Below are positions 9,202 to 18,089 of a stretch of DNA of 64,000 bases, piece by piece; the first letter of the stretch is position 1; the number at the start of each line of letters is the position of its first letter. A model generated the notes under the pieces. The model saw only the letters and a list, made by a program, of their open reading frames with translations, was not told where the DNA came from and searched no databases. A program made the position numbers and the translations under genes. The DNA is from CAIMUS01 sp046347625 (lineage in GTDB: Bacteria; Pseudomonadota; Gammaproteobacteria; Competibacterales; Competibacteraceae): NCBI GenBank assembly GCA_046347625.1, contig JAXMFU010000002.1, positions 1,054,001-1,118,000 of the forward strand, given 5' to 3'.

Positions 9202-10101
9202 TTATTTCAAGTTATCGAAATACTTGAAGAATTGCGAATCGGGTTGGAGCAATAAGATATCCTCTTTGGAGGCGAAACTGTTGCGATAGGCATTCAAACT
9301 GCGATAAAAACGGTAAAAATCGGCATCATTCCCATAAGCCTGCGCATAAATCGCCGCCGCCCGGGCATCCCCTTCACCACGGGTACGCTCGGCATCTCGA
9401 TAGGCTTCCGCCAGCAGCACGGTGCTCTGCCGGTCGGCATCGGCACGAATGCGCTCCGCCGCCTCACCGCCGCGAGAACGCCATTCCTTGGCAACCCGTT
9501 CACGTTCCGCCCGCATGCGCCGGAATACCGAACTGCTGACTTCCGGCGGCAGGTCGATCCGTTTGATGCGCACATCCAGAATATCGATACCCAGTTGTTT
9601 CGCCTCCTGGCGGGCCGTGGTGGCCAGGATTTCCATAATCTGGGCTCGATCACCGGATACGACATCCCGCAGGTTACGCTTGCCGAATTCGCTGCGCAGA
9701 CCATCTTTAACGATTTGATCGAGACGCAGATTGGCCCGGCTGATTTCGCCGCCCACGGCGGTGTAAAACCGCTTGACTTCGTCCACCCGCCATTTGATGA
9801 AATAATCCACCAGGACATTTTTCTTTTCCGCCGTTAGAAAACGCTCCGGCGGTTCGGGATCCGACGTTTGGACACGAACATCGAATTTATAGATGTTATT
9901 GATAAAAGGCCATTTAAAATGCAGGCCCGGTTGGTAATTGGATTCCACGATCTCGCCCAGACGAAAGCGGATGGCGGTCTGGCCTTCGCTGACGGTAAAC
10001 AGGCAGAAGATGACGATAAAAGCGCCTGCGGCCGCCAATCCAAGGAGGAAACTCTTCGACAATAGCTTTGGCAATAGTTGTTCGAACATAGGTGCAGGCA
10101 T
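9202..10101 (-). CDS. hflC: Protease modulator HflC
   Basis: An SPFH/prohibitin-family inner-membrane protein that pairs with HflK and restrains the FtsH protease. It has one N-terminal membrane segment (about 17-36) followed by the SPFH domain starting TVSEGQTAIRFRLGEI. An AEAYRDAERTRGEGDARAAAIYAQAYG stretch near the end is typical of HflC. The open frame gives 299 residues; a start at the second ATG (MFEQ, four codons later) is equally possible. hflK is immediately upstream. Confidence 0.96.
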   Translation of the reverse strand: MPAPMFEQLLPKLLSKSFLLGLAAAGAFIVIFCLFTVSEGQTAIRFRLGEIVESNYQPGLHFKWPFINNIYKFDVRVQTSDPEPPERFLTAEKKNVLVDYFIKWRVDEVKRFYTAVGGEISRANLRLDQIVKDGLRSEFGKRNLRDVVSGDRAQIMEILATTARQEAKQLGIDILDVRIKRIDLPPEVSSSVFRRMRAERERVAKEWRSRGGEAAERIRADADRQSTVLLAEAYRDAERTRGEGDARAAAIYAQAYGNDADFYRFYRSLNAYRNSFASKEDILLLQPDSQFFKYFDNLK

Positions 10102-10126
10102 CGTTGACGGACAGAGTGGTCAGTTT

Positions 10127-11320
10127 CTAGCGCGCTACACGGCTGCGGCTGGTATCGCGCAATTGTAGCGAACTTTCCTCACCGGCCGGGGCCGGGGCCG
10201 GGGCCGACTCGGCCGGGGCCGGAGTGCCGCCATCCCGGCTGCTTTCCCGCGATTTGATCAGCTTATCCAATGGCAGATAGAGCAAGGGGTTGCCGCCGGG
10301 TACATCCACCAGCACCTTACTGGTCGTGGAGAGCACCTGTTCCAGCGCTTCCAGATAGAGCCGCTCGCGGGTTACCTCCGGGGCTTTCTGATATTCGGGC
10401 AGCAGTTGTTGGAAACGACTGGCGTCACCCTCGGCCCTGGCGACCACCTGATCCTTGTACGCCTGCGATTCCTGCAGGCGCCGGGCCGATTGGCCACGCG
10501 CTTTGGGAATGACTTCATTGGCATAGGCTTCGGCTTCGTTTTTCAGCCGTTGCTCATCTTCCCGTGCTTTGATCGCATCCGCGAAGGCGTCCTGGACTTC
10601 CTCCGGCGGCTGGGCGTCCTGAAGATTGACATTCGTGAGCACCAGCCCGGTCTGGTAGCGATCCAGGATTTTCTGACTGAGCGCCTTGATATCGGCCACG
10701 ACCTCACTGCGGCCTTCGGTCAGCACAAAATCCATCGTACTTTTGCCGATGGTTTCACGGGTGGCGCTTTCCACGACTTGGCGCAGGGTGGCCTCGGGGT
10801 CGGAGACCTTGAACAGAAAATCACGGGGATTGCCGATCTGGTACTGCACCGCCAGACGGATATCGACGATATTCTCGTCCTGAGTCAACATCAGTGCTTC
10901 CTCGGGCCGGGAATGGGACGCCCGTTCACCGGAACGGTAGCCGATCTCCACAGCGCGCCGCTCCTCGACATTGACAATCTCCTGGCTTTCGAAGGGAAAA
11001 GGCAGCCGCCAGTGGGGACCGGGCAGGGTGGTCTCACTATAGCGACCGAAACGCAAAACCACGCCGCGCCGACCCTCGTCGACGATATAAATGCCCGACA
11101 GAATCCAGCCGATCAGAATAATGCCCACGATCAACCAGATACCGCTGACAGCCGTCGGTAGCCCCGACCTGCCGCCACCGCCACCGCTTTTACCACCGAG
11201 CAAACCGCCGAGTTTATCGGACAGCTTGCGGATCACTTCATCCAGGTCGGGAGGCCCCTGGTCGCGACCACCCCCACCCCAGGGATCCCGGTTGTTGCCT
11301 CCCGGTTCATTCCAGGCCAT
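10127..11320 (-). CDS. hflK: FtsH protease activity modulator HflK
   Basis: Partner of HflC in the FtsH-regulating membrane complex. The 397-residue protein opens with the Gly- and Asn-rich cytoplasmic tail seen in HflK (about 1-58), has a membrane helix at about 60-80, and then an SPFH domain starting VDEGRRGVVLRFG. The C-terminus is Pro/Ala-rich. Gene order hflX-hflK-hflC is conserved; spacing to hflC is 25 bases. Confidence 0.96.
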   Translation of the reverse strand: MAWNEPGGNNRDPWGGGGRDQGPPDLDEVIRKLSDKLGGLLGGKSGGGGGRSGLPTAVSGIWLIVGIILIGWILSGIYIVDEGRRGVVLRFGRYSETTLPGPHWRLPFPFESQEIVNVEERRAVEIGYRSGERASHSRPEEALMLTQDENIVDIRLAVQYQIGNPRDFLFKVSDPEATLRQVVESATRETIGKSTMDFVLTEGRSEVVADIKALSQKILDRYQTGLVLTNVNLQDAQPPEEVQDAFADAIKAREDEQRLKNEAEAYANEVIPKARGQSARRLQESQAYKDQVVARAEGDASRFQQLLPEYQKAPEVTRERLYLEALEQVLSTTSKVLVDVPGGNPLLYLPLDKLIKSRESSRDGGTPAPAESAPAPAPAGEESSLQLRDTSRSRVAR

Positions 11321-11381
11321 GTTCGACTCCCACGCACTCGGAAATTTGCAATCTTAGAGAACTGCTAAGGTTTATTGCAAG

Positions 11382-12668
11382 TTAAACCACCGGCTGCATC
11401 CATTCCTCTCGGAAACCTTCCCGATGACACAATTGTTGCAGTTTCTTGCGCGATGTCTGGACTTCGAGCAAGCACTCCCCGGCCGGATTCACCTGTTCCG
11501 TCAATACCGCGCCAAGGCTGAACAGCCGCGCCCGTAACCGACCTGCCTCGGCTGGAAGACGGACCCAGCCATGTACGATGTCGCCCCGCAAGCGTTCCGC
11601 CAGCGCCTGCAGCAGTAATTCCATGCCTGCGCCGGTAACCGCCGATACCCACACAGCCCGACTCTGTCCGTCGCTGCGCTCCAACCGCGGCGACAGCTCC
11701 AGCAGATCGATTTTATTAAAGACCTCGAGCCGGGGGATCCGTCCCGCGCCGATGCTCTCCAGAACGTGTTCGACCTGTTCGGCCTGCGTCCGATGATTGG
11801 GGTCGCCGGCATCGATGACATGCACCAGCAGGCCGGCTTCACAGGTCTCCTGTAGCGTGGAGCGGAAGGCGGCTACCAGTTCATGGGGTAGACGACTGAT
11901 AAAACCCACTGTATCCACCAGCACGGCCGGCTCGGCGTTGGGCAGATTCAGCCGTCGCAGGGTGGTATCCAGGGTGGCGAACAACTGATCCGCGGCATAG
12001 ACGTCGGCAACGGTCAAACGGTTGAACAAGGTGGATTTGCCGGCGTTGGTGTAGCCGACCAGGGAAACCGTGGGGATATCGGCCTTTTGACGGGACTGGC
12101 GGCCTTGTTGCCGTCGCTGCTCGACCTTTTGCAGGCGTCGTCGGAGCTGTTTGATCCGTTCGGCCAGCAGCCGGCGGTCGGTCTCCAACTGGGTCTCACC
12201 CGGTCCGCGCAGCCCGATGCCACCCCGTTGCCGCTCCAGATGGGTCCATCCCCGCACCAATCGGGTGGAAAGATAGCGCAACTGCGCCAGCTCCACCTGT
12301 AATTTGCCCTCGAAGCTGCGGGCACGCTGCGCGAAGATATCCAAAATCAGGCGGGTGCGGTCCACCACCCGACATTCGAGAAACGCTTCCAGATTGCGCT
12401 CCTGCGACGGGGAAATAGCATGATCCAGTAACACCAGTTCCGCTCCGTCCGCCTGCACCCGCCGGCGAATTTCTTCGGCTTTGCCACTGCCGACGAAAAA
12501 ATGCGGATCCGGTTGCCTCCAGGCGCCCGTCACCAACGCGACGCAAACCGCGCCGGCGGCAGCGGCCAGTTCCTGGAATTCAGCGACGGCCCGGTCGTCC
12601 TCGGTCCCGTTGCCTAGTGTGAGATGGACTAGTACTGCTCGTTCGCCGATGCGCGGACGCTCGAACAA
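11382..12668 (-). CDS. hflX: GTPase HflX
   Basis: Ribosome-associated GTPase that splits stalled or heat-damaged ribosomes. The 428-residue protein has the N-terminal HflX domain with a glycine-rich segment (FFVGSGKAEEI near 57-67), a coiled linker (about 165-195), the G1 motif GYTNAGKST (205-213) and G3 DTVG (252-255). It follows hfq and precedes hflK on the same strand, as in E. coli. Confidence 0.97.
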   Translation of the reverse strand: MFERPRIGERAVLVHLTLGNGTEDDRAVAEFQELAAAAGAVCVALVTGAWRQPDPHFFVGSGKAEEIRRRVQADGAELVLLDHAISPSQERNLEAFLECRVVDRTRLILDIFAQRARSFEGKLQVELAQLRYLSTRLVRGWTHLERQRGGIGLRGPGETQLETDRRLLAERIKQLRRRLQKVEQRRQQGRQSRQKADIPTVSLVGYTNAGKSTLFNRLTVADVYAADQLFATLDTTLRRLNLPNAEPAVLVDTVGFISRLPHELVAAFRSTLQETCEAGLLVHVIDAGDPNHRTQAEQVEHVLESIGAGRIPRLEVFNKIDLLELSPRLERSDGQSRAVWVSAVTGAGMELLLQALAERLRGDIVHGWVRLPAEAGRLRARLFSLGAVLTEQVNPAGECLLEVQTSRKKLQQLCHREGFREEWMQPVV

Positions 12669-12695
12669 ACCCTCTCTCCTGAAGTAACGCCAATG

Positions 12696-12950
12696 TCAGG
12701 GTTGCTGCTCGTTCTCACCGTCATTTTCTTCCCCGAGATGCAAACGCACATTGCGGGTAGGAACCACGGTGGAAATGGCGTGTTTGTAGATCATCTGGCT
12801 GACGCTGTTCTTAAGTAACACCACGAACTGATCGAAGGATTCGATTTGCCCCTGTAACTTGATTCCGTTCACCAGGTAAATCGAAACGGGGATACGTTCT
12901 TTCCGTAGTGCGTTCAGGAAAGGTTCCTGGAGCGAATGGCCTTTTGCCAT
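12696..12950 (-). CDS. hfq: RNA chaperone Hfq
   Basis: The 84-residue Sm-like protein matches Hfq closely: Sm1 (IPVSIYLVNGIKLQGQIESFDQFVVLL) and Sm2 (IYKHAISTVVPTRNV). It forms a hexamer that pairs small RNAs with mRNAs. The acidic, Gln-rich tail is short. It lies between miaA and hflX, but the gap to miaA is unusually long (about 370 bases). Confidence 0.98.
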   Translation of the reverse strand: MAKGHSLQEPFLNALRKERIPVSIYLVNGIKLQGQIESFDQFVVLLKNSVSQMIYKHAISTVVPTRNVRLHLGEENDGENEQQP

Positions 12951-13042
12951 GGATAGTCTCCCTTATTGTTATGGGTTGTTTACGATAAACACACAAAGAC
13001 GAAGCATTATCCGAGCTGTTTTAAGCATTGGATTCCGGATGG

Positions 13043-13246
13043 TCATAACAGAGCACCTTTCCGTTCCCAAAGGGAGTGACTCCAACAGCCGTCGCCCGCC
13101 ACCTTATGAGTAATTAACTCATTGTTTTTCATAAGCCTTTCGGAAATAGACCAGGCTTCAAGCGAGGCGGTATGGCTAATGATCATGCACATGACCATAC
13201 CCGCAGCAAGAACGAATAGGATAATCGTAATTACTCTCTCGGTCAA
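13043..13246 (-). CDS. Possible small membrane protein (weak ORF)
   Basis: A 67-codon frame in the long miaA-hfq gap, with one hydrophobic segment (IITIILFVLAAGMVMCMII region, about 4-23). The start codon would be TTG with no clear ribosome binding site, and no family is recognised. It may be chance. The rest of 12951-13318 shows no other gene and is a likely site for the hfq promoter. Confidence 0.25.
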   Translation of the reverse strand: MTERVITIILFVLAAGMVMCMIISHTASLEAWSISERLMKNNELITHKVAGDGCWSHSLWERKGALL

Positions 13247-13318
13247 CTAAGGAAAGCTTTAATTTTCCATAAGTTAGGCGAGTCGAATATAAATGAGTCA
13301 ATAGCACGGGAACCAGCC

Positions 13319-14272
13319 TTAACGCAATAACACGCCTTCAGTTTGCAACCGCCCCAGCACTTGTGCCCACAAGTGAGGCGACAGGCTGTCCAACCATGAC
13401 GCTTCGGGCTCGGCACGAAGCCAGGTCAATTGCCGCTTGGCAAACTGGCGAGTTGCCGCCAGCGCACGCCGATACATCTCCGGGTAATCCATTTGACCTT
13501 CGAGATATTCCCATACTTGGCGATAGCCTACCGCACGCATAGACGGCTTGTCCAAGTCCAGGTCGCCGCGCCCGCGTAATCGTTCCACTTCGGCCACAAA
13601 ACCCTGCGCCAACATGCGCTGGAAGCGCTGTTCGATGCGCCGGTGTAATCGCTGTCGGTCCAAGGGAGCGAGCACGAGTTTAACAAGCTTGTACATGGAA
13701 GCTTCGTCATGTTGCCGGGCATAAAGTTCCGTCAGCGATCGGCCGGTAATGGCGTGGACTTCCAAAGCCCGCAGAATCCGCTGGGTATCGTGGGGATGGA
13801 TCCGCGCCGCCGCGACCGGGTCCAGACGGGCGAGGCGCTCGTGCAGAGCGGCCAAGCCGACCCTGGCCAAGTCCGCGCTCAAAGCGGCGCGCACGGCGGG
13901 ATCGGCGGACGGCAGTACCGACAATCCGTGCTCCAGGGCGCGAAAATAGAGCATGGTCCCGCCGACCAGCAGGGGAATTTGCCCCTGACGGTAAATCTGT
14001 TGCATTTCCCGCAGGGCGTCGGCCCGGAACCGGGCGGCGGAGTAGCTTTCGCCGGGATCCAGAATATCGATCAGCCGGTGAGGGGCACGTTGCAAAGTGG
14101 CCGCATCCGGCTTGGCGGTGCCGATATCCATGCCCCGGTACACCAGGGCCGAATCCACACTGATCAGGGCAAACGGGAAATGCCGGGCCAGTTCCACCGC
14201 TAGATCGGTCTTGCCGGAAGCGGTTGGACCCATCAGGAAAACGGCCGGAGGATGAGGGGAAGTGGCTTGCAT
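13319..14272 (-). CDS. miaA: tRNA dimethylallyltransferase
   Basis: MiaA adds a dimethylallyl group to A37 of tRNAs reading UNN codons. The 317-residue protein has the P-loop GPTASGKT (15-22), the substrate motif DSALVYRGMDIGTAKP and the PHRLIDILDP segment. It is the first gene of the minus-strand cluster miaA-hfq-hflX-hflK-hflC. No mutL is present upstream; the divergent neighbour is ispF. Confidence 0.97.
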   Translation of the reverse strand: MQATSPHPPAVFLMGPTASGKTDLAVELARHFPFALISVDSALVYRGMDIGTAKPDAATLQRAPHRLIDILDPGESYSAARFRADALREMQQIYRQGQIPLLVGGTMLYFRALEHGLSVLPSADPAVRAALSADLARVGLAALHERLARLDPVAAARIHPHDTQRILRALEVHAITGRSLTELYARQHDEASMYKLVKLVLAPLDRQRLHRRIEQRFQRMLAQGFVAEVERLRGRGDLDLDKPSMRAVGYRQVWEYLEGQMDYPEMYRRALAATRQFAKRQLTWLRAEPEASWLDSLSPHLWAQVLGRLQTEGVLLR

Positions 14273-14403
14273 AAACCACAGTTTAGCAAGTGGAAAGTGG
14301 CAAAACCAGTAGCGGCCGCCGTCGTTCGATCCGGGACATGGCTTATAATTCCCAGTTAATTTTCAACCTGTCGCTGTCGGATAATTGAATGGAGGAGGAA
14401 ACG

Positions 14404-14904
14404 ATGCGGCTGAGAATCGGTCATGGCTTCGATGTCCATGCCTTTGGCGCCGGCGAGCATCTTACCCTGGGAGGTGTACGCATTCCTTATCATCGGGGGT
14501 TACTGGCTCATTCCGATGGGGATGTGTTGCTGCATGCCATCTGCGATGCCTTGCTGGGTGCCGCGGGAGTGGGTGATATCGGCCGGCATTTTCCCGACAG
14601 CAGCGCCGAGTTCAAAGATATCGACAGCCGCATCCTGCTGCGCCGGGTGCTGGCACTGCTACACGAGCGGCATTACTCGGTGGGCAATCTGGACGCTACC
14701 CTGATCGCTCAGGCTCCCCGGCTGGCGCCCTATATTCCGGCCATGATTGAGTGCCTTGCCGCTGACCTGGAAATTGCGCCGGAACAGATCAATGTCAAAG
14801 CCACTACCACCGAACGGCTGGGTTATATCGGTCGCGGCGAGGGTATTGCCGCTCATGCCGTGGTATTGCTCGAACAGCAGGGATCTCGAGCGGGAAAACG
14901 GTGA
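14404..14904 (+). CDS. ispF: 2-C-methyl-D-erythritol 2,4-cyclodiphosphate synthase
   Basis: IspF makes the cyclic diphosphate of the MEP isoprenoid pathway. ATG 14404 is selected because AGGAGG lies a few bases upstream; the frame itself opens earlier at 14389. The protein has 166 residues, the metal-binding pair D10/H12 (HGFDVH), the HSDGDVLLHAICDALLGA motif and the C-terminal KATTTERLGYIGRGEGIAAHA. ispD is not adjacent. Confidence 0.96.
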   Translation: MRLRIGHGFDVHAFGAGEHLTLGGVRIPYHRGLLAHSDGDVLLHAICDALLGAAGVGDIGRHFPDSSAEFKDIDSRILLRRVLALLHERHYSVGNLDATLIAQAPRLAPYIPAMIECLAADLEIAPEQINVKATTTERLGYIGRGEGIAAHAVVLLEQQGSRAGKR

Positions 14905-15142
14905 TTGTCGGGCACGTTCTGTGCCCGTACCCGACTTGATTTATCAGTATAGAGATTACATCCTCGAAACTTTAGATACGCATCAAGTTTAGCATCGCCA
15001 CAACATTTGCCGAAAAGTCTTGCAACTAATACCGGATGGGATATTTATCCAATGCCATTAAGATAAAACCGTTCGTGCATTGACATTGCATATTTTTATT
15101 TTTACAATCACCATTTCGTTAACAATTAGGAGGATATATACC

Positions 15143-15721
15143 ATGAAAAAGACCAACTTTTTAATCGCTTCGGTGCTGATTCTGGCGAGCGGATTCACGG
15201 TCCGGCACGCGGCTGCTTTCGCCTTCAGGTTCGATGATCTCTCGGAGTCGCTCAATGTGACGGTCGACGGCGTGCCGTTGTCGGACCCGGCCTACGCGCC
15301 TTACATCACGAATATTCAGTACGGCGCGGGCAATGAATCGGTCAGCTTCGATGTCGATGTCTATACTAACCATTACAGCACGATTACTGGCTACACGAAC
15401 CTGCTCGAAGCCTCCGGTGATGTTAGCGACCGTATCGTTCTGAGCTTCGTCCAGGGGGCGCTGACCTATCACGTAGACTTCGGCTCGGATCCAGAGCTTC
15501 CGGCCATTCCGTCGGGTGCTATAGATCTGTCCTCCCTTCCATCTCAGGGGCTTCCCAGCCCTTACTATGAGAACGGTGACTGGCAGAAAGTTGCGACCAT
15601 TTTCAACGATGACGGAACCGTCTTTGACACCTATTACGTCCGCTCCGACATACCCGAGCCCAGTGCGCTCGCTCTCTTTAGCGTAGGTCTGCTCGGTGCG
15701 ATGCTGCGTCGGCGCCACTGA
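15143..15721 (+). CDS. PEP-CTERM sorting domain protein
   Basis: A 192-residue exported protein. ATG 15143 follows a strong TAGGAGGA site. It starts with a signal peptide (about 1-25). It ends with the PEP-CTERM signal: IPEPSALALFSVGLLGAML then RRRH, meaning Pro-Glu-Pro, a hydrophobic helix and a basic tail. Such proteins are processed by an exosortase and usually delivered to the outer surface or exopolysaccharide matrix. No exosortase is in the window, but a PEP-CTERM-associated glycosyltransferase lies 5.6 kb away. The middle region matches nothing I recognise. Confidence 0.85.
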   Translation: MKKTNFLIASVLILASGFTVRHAAAFAFRFDDLSESLNVTVDGVPLSDPAYAPYITNIQYGAGNESVSFDVDVYTNHYSTITGYTNLLEASGDVSDRIVLSFVQGALTYHVDFGSDPELPAIPSGAIDLSSLPSQGLPSPYYENGDWQKVATIFNDDGTVFDTYYVRSDIPEPSALALFSVGLLGAMLRRRH

Positions 15722-15734
15722 GACCGGTAGCTTG

Positions 15735-15827
15735 GTAGGGTGCGCTCCGCGCACCTTTTATCTCAGGACTTACGCATTCGGCATCGATAACCACAACCAG
15801 TAGGGGTGGTTCGCGAACCACCCCTAC
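15735..15827 (+). repeat. Two intergenic palindromes
   Basis: The first (15735-15755) is a GTAGGGTGCGC-type unit like that at 1488. The second is a perfect 28-base palindrome (15800-15827) with half-site GTAGGGGTGGTTCG, flanked by a looser pair of arms containing ACTTACGCA and TGCGTAAGT. It separates converging genes and could act as a terminator-like structure, although no T-tract is present. Confidence 0.7.
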
Positions 15828-15858
15828 AATATCTACCTGAACTGCGTAAGTTCTATAT

Positions 15859-16515
15859 CTATAGTTCCCTCCAGGAACTGGATTTTGCGGCCGACCGTCC
15901 AGGCAGAAGCCAGCCTAGAACCAAGCCCGCCAGCAATACCCCGGCGCCCAGTAGAAAAAGGGTATTTTGCCGGCTGTCGGCCATGGATTGGCGTTCCTGC
16001 TGTGCGATTTGCAGATCGCGCTCCAGGTTGACAATGCGTTCCTGCAAAATGCGGTTTTGTTCATCGAGATTGAAATTGCCGCCGGTCAATTTGCGCAGGC
16101 GGGCCACTTCCTGTCCCAGACGCTCGTTCTCTTCGAGCAATTGGCTGTAACGTGAGGCGACATCGGCACCACCGAAAGCCTGTTGCAGACGGGCATTTTC
16201 GGCTTTGAGGCGCTCCACATTTTGCTGTAAGTCGGCCAGTCGCTGGCGAGTGCTCGGCGTATCCGTCAACTCGCGCGTCGCTACCCAACCGCTCACCCCT
16301 TCCTGGGTGCGGACCATTGAAAAGCCTTTTTTTTCATCCACCTGGAGTACAGTGACGGCGGTACCGCCGGGCAGACTTTTCACTATCTTAAAGCGGGGAC
16401 CAGCGCCTATCCGTAACGCGGCTGGCGCATTTTCGTTGACATAGCGTATCGTTTCGGCCTGTACCAGTGAGGGCAGGCTCAATAAAAGACATAAGATAAA
16501 TAGCCATCTAGTCAT
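15859..16515 (-). CDS. TIGR04211-like SH3 domain membrane protein
   Basis: A 218-residue protein with a signal peptide (about 1-20), a bacterial SH3 domain (about 22-85, including RYVNENAPAALRIGAGPRFKIV and GWVATREL), a coiled coil rich in Leu/Glu/Arg (about 90-178), one C-terminal membrane helix (about 186-206) and a short basic tail. This layout matches TIGR04211/YgiM-type proteins, whose SH3 domain probably contacts cell-wall material. It is convergent with the PEP-CTERM gene. The exact role is unknown. Confidence 0.8.
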   Translation of the reverse strand: MTRWLFILCLLLSLPSLVQAETIRYVNENAPAALRIGAGPRFKIVKSLPGGTAVTVLQVDEKKGFSMVRTQEGVSGWVATRELTDTPSTRQRLADLQQNVERLKAENARLQQAFGGADVASRYSQLLEENERLGQEVARLRKLTGGNFNLDEQNRILQERIVNLERDLQIAQQERQSMADSRQNTLFLLGAGVLLAGLVLGWLLPGRSAAKSSSWREL

Positions 16516-16568
16516 AAAGTAGGGAAAACCGGCCGGCAGTCATGAAGAATATATGCTAGGCGGATATT

Positions 16569-16695
16569 GTAGGTTGGGTTAGGCGCGCCGACCACCGAAC
16601 GATGGAAAATACTTAGAAACGAGTTGGCGCGCCGTAACCCAACATCGCGGCAGCCCTGCCGTCTGCAAGCCGGCGAGGACGCCGGCGCTCTCAGG
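16569..16695. repeat. Intergenic palindromes (GTAGGTTGGGTTAGGCGCGCC family and GCCGGCG family)
   Basis: Bases 16569-16643 form a long imperfect hairpin whose arms are GTAGGTTGGGTTAGGCGCGCC and the complementary GGCGCGCCGTAACCCAAC. The same family occurs inverted at 41055-41128. A GCCGGCG/CGCCGGCG unit follows at about 16670-16695. They lie between the SH3 protein and the cobalt operon promoter. Confidence 0.7.
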
Positions 16696-16727
16696 GGCAA
16701 GGCTTGTATTCTTATCGAAACCATCGG

Positions 16728-16756
16728 TTGACCGCTCAAGGCAGAGTCGTTAGGAT
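16728..16756 (+). promoter_or_regulatory. Candidate promoter of the cbi-cob operon
   Basis: TTGACC (16728-16733) and TAGGAT (16751-16756) are separated by 17 bases, immediately before the cobalamin riboswitch. A start site near 16763 would put the whole aptamer in the transcript. Confidence 0.6.
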
Positions 16757-16766
16757 GATCGTTGTC

Positions 16767-16943
16767 ACGATGCGGTTTCCCCCTTGGGGATGAAAAGGGA
16801 ACACGGTGAGCCGAAAGCAAAGCCGTGGCTGCCCCCGCAACTGTAAACAGCGAGTCGTCACCGCCCTCAACACCACTGGCACCGCGCTGGGAAGGTGAGG
16901 TGGACGATACGGACCTGTAAGCCAGGAGACCTGCCGGCATCGT
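16767..16943 (+). promoter_or_regulatory. Cobalamin (B12) riboswitch
   Basis: The conserved B12-box core is clear: GCCGTGGCTGCCCCCGCAAC near 16825-16850, a GGGAACACGGTGA-type J segment before it, CACCACTGGCACCGC and GGGAAGGTGAGGTGG after it, and GTAAGCCAGGAGACCTGCC at the 3' end. The P1 helix is formed by ACGATGC (16767-16773) and GCATCGT (16937-16943). By family knowledge, adenosylcobalamin binding would reduce expression of the cobalt uptake and cobalamin genes that follow. Confidence 0.95.
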
Positions 16944-17106
16944 GCGTCGTTCGAATCCGGGCGGGGCGATCCGGTGGCGAGAGACTCCTTAAAGCTATTC
17001 CATACCGCCTTACCGACAGCATTGACGCCGTCACTCTTAACGATTAAGCAGCCGGGCGGAACTCTCTCCAGGATGCTCCCCTCCCGAAGCCGGGGAGTAA
17101 ATGAGT

Positions 17107-17778
17107 ATGCATATTATGGAAGGCTTTCTGCCTCCACTTCACGCCGCTGCCTGGACAGCGGTCTCCCTGCCGTTTGTGGTGGTCGGCGCGCGCCGTGTCG
17201 CCAGGATCGTGAGAGAATACCCTCGCACCAAGCTGTTGCTGGCCGCCTGCGGTGCCTTCACGTTCGTCTTGTCGGCCTTGAAGCTGCCTTCGGTAACCGG
17301 CAGTTGTTCCCATCCCACCGGCACCGGCCTGGGAGCTGTTCTGTTCGGACCTTCGGTCATGGCGGTGCTGGGCACCATTGTGCTGCTGTTCCAGGCATTG
17401 CTGCTGGCCCATGGCGGCATTACCACGCTGGGCGCCAATGTGTTTGCCATGGCCATTGTCGGTCCCTGGGTCGCTTATGGTGTATTCAAGCTGCTGCGCT
17501 CCGTGGGCGGCACGCTGACCGTGGCTGTGTTCTGTGCGGCGGCCCTGGGTGATTTGGCGACCTATCTGGTCACGGCGATGCAACTGGCGCTGGCTTTTCC
17601 CGATCCGGTCAGTGGTTTTGCTGGAGCCGTCGTTAAATTCGCCGGTGTGTTCGCACTGACGCAGATACCGTTGGCCATCAGCGAAGGTTTGCTGACGGTG
17701 ATCGTGGTCAACCTGTTGATCCAGTACAGTCGCGATGAATTGGATGAACTGGCTTTTACGGCGGAGGTGACAGGATGA
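17107..17778 (+). CDS. cbiM: Cobalt ECF transporter substrate-specific protein CbiM
   Basis: Membrane S-component that binds Co(II) for the CbiMNQO uptake transporter. The frame opens at ATG 17101, but 17107 is the better start: GGGGAG lies 9 bases upstream of it and only 3 from 17101. The mature N-terminus must also read Met-His (MHIMEGFLPP), because the family uses the N-terminal amine and His2 as metal ligands. The 223-residue protein has several membrane helices and the conserved SVTGSCSHPTGTGLGAVLFGP loop, partly quoted here as GSCSHPTGTG. It is the first gene behind the riboswitch. Confidence 0.95.
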   Translation: MHIMEGFLPPLHAAAWTAVSLPFVVVGARRVARIVREYPRTKLLLAACGAFTFVLSALKLPSVTGSCSHPTGTGLGAVLFGPSVMAVLGTIVLLFQALLLAHGGITTLGANVFAMAIVGPWVAYGVFKLLRSVGGTLTVAVFCAAALGDLATYLVTAMQLALAFPDPVSGFAGAVVKFAGVFALTQIPLAISEGLLTVIVVNLLIQYSRDELDELAFTAEVTG

Positions 17779-18089
17779 AACGCACCAATCTCCTGCTATC
17801 GGCCATTGTATTGGTGCTGTCCGCCATTCCGTTACTACTCCCGATACCCAACAGCCTGAACGAACTTTTTACCGGCACCGACGATCGGGCCAAAAGCGCT
17901 ATTGCGGTCTCTCACCCAGGCTATATCCCCTGGTTCAAGCCGCTTTGGGAACCGCCCAGCGATGAGATTGCCGGCCTGTTGTTTGCTTTACAGGCAGCGC
18001 TGGGCGCCGGACTGCTGGGCTACTATATCGGTTTCAAGCGCGGTCAGGCGCAAGGCCGTCAGCACAACGACACCGATGTATCTGACTGA
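17775..18089 (+). CDS. cbiN: Cobalt transport accessory protein CbiN
   Basis: A 104-residue protein with two membrane helices (about 5-24 and 65-86) and a periplasmic loop containing GTDDRAKSAI and PWFKPLWEPPSDEIAG. This is the CbiN pattern; it helps load cobalt into CbiM. It overlaps cbiM by the ATGA quadruplet, indicating translational coupling. Confidence 0.92.
   Translation: MKRTNLLLSAIVLVLSAIPLLLPIPNSLNELFTGTDDRAKSAIAVSHPGYIPWFKPLWEPPSDEIAGLLFALQAALGAGLLGYYIGFKRGQAQGRQHNDTDVSD

Noticed and set aside
16512..16940. 142-codon minus-strand frame across the riboswitch
   Set aside because: It overlaps a well-supported riboswitch and promoter and has no protein-like pattern.
16945..16970. tRNA T-loop-like sequence GTTCGAATCC
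   Set aside because: No acceptor or anticodon stems could be built around it; it lies just after the riboswitch P1 helix.
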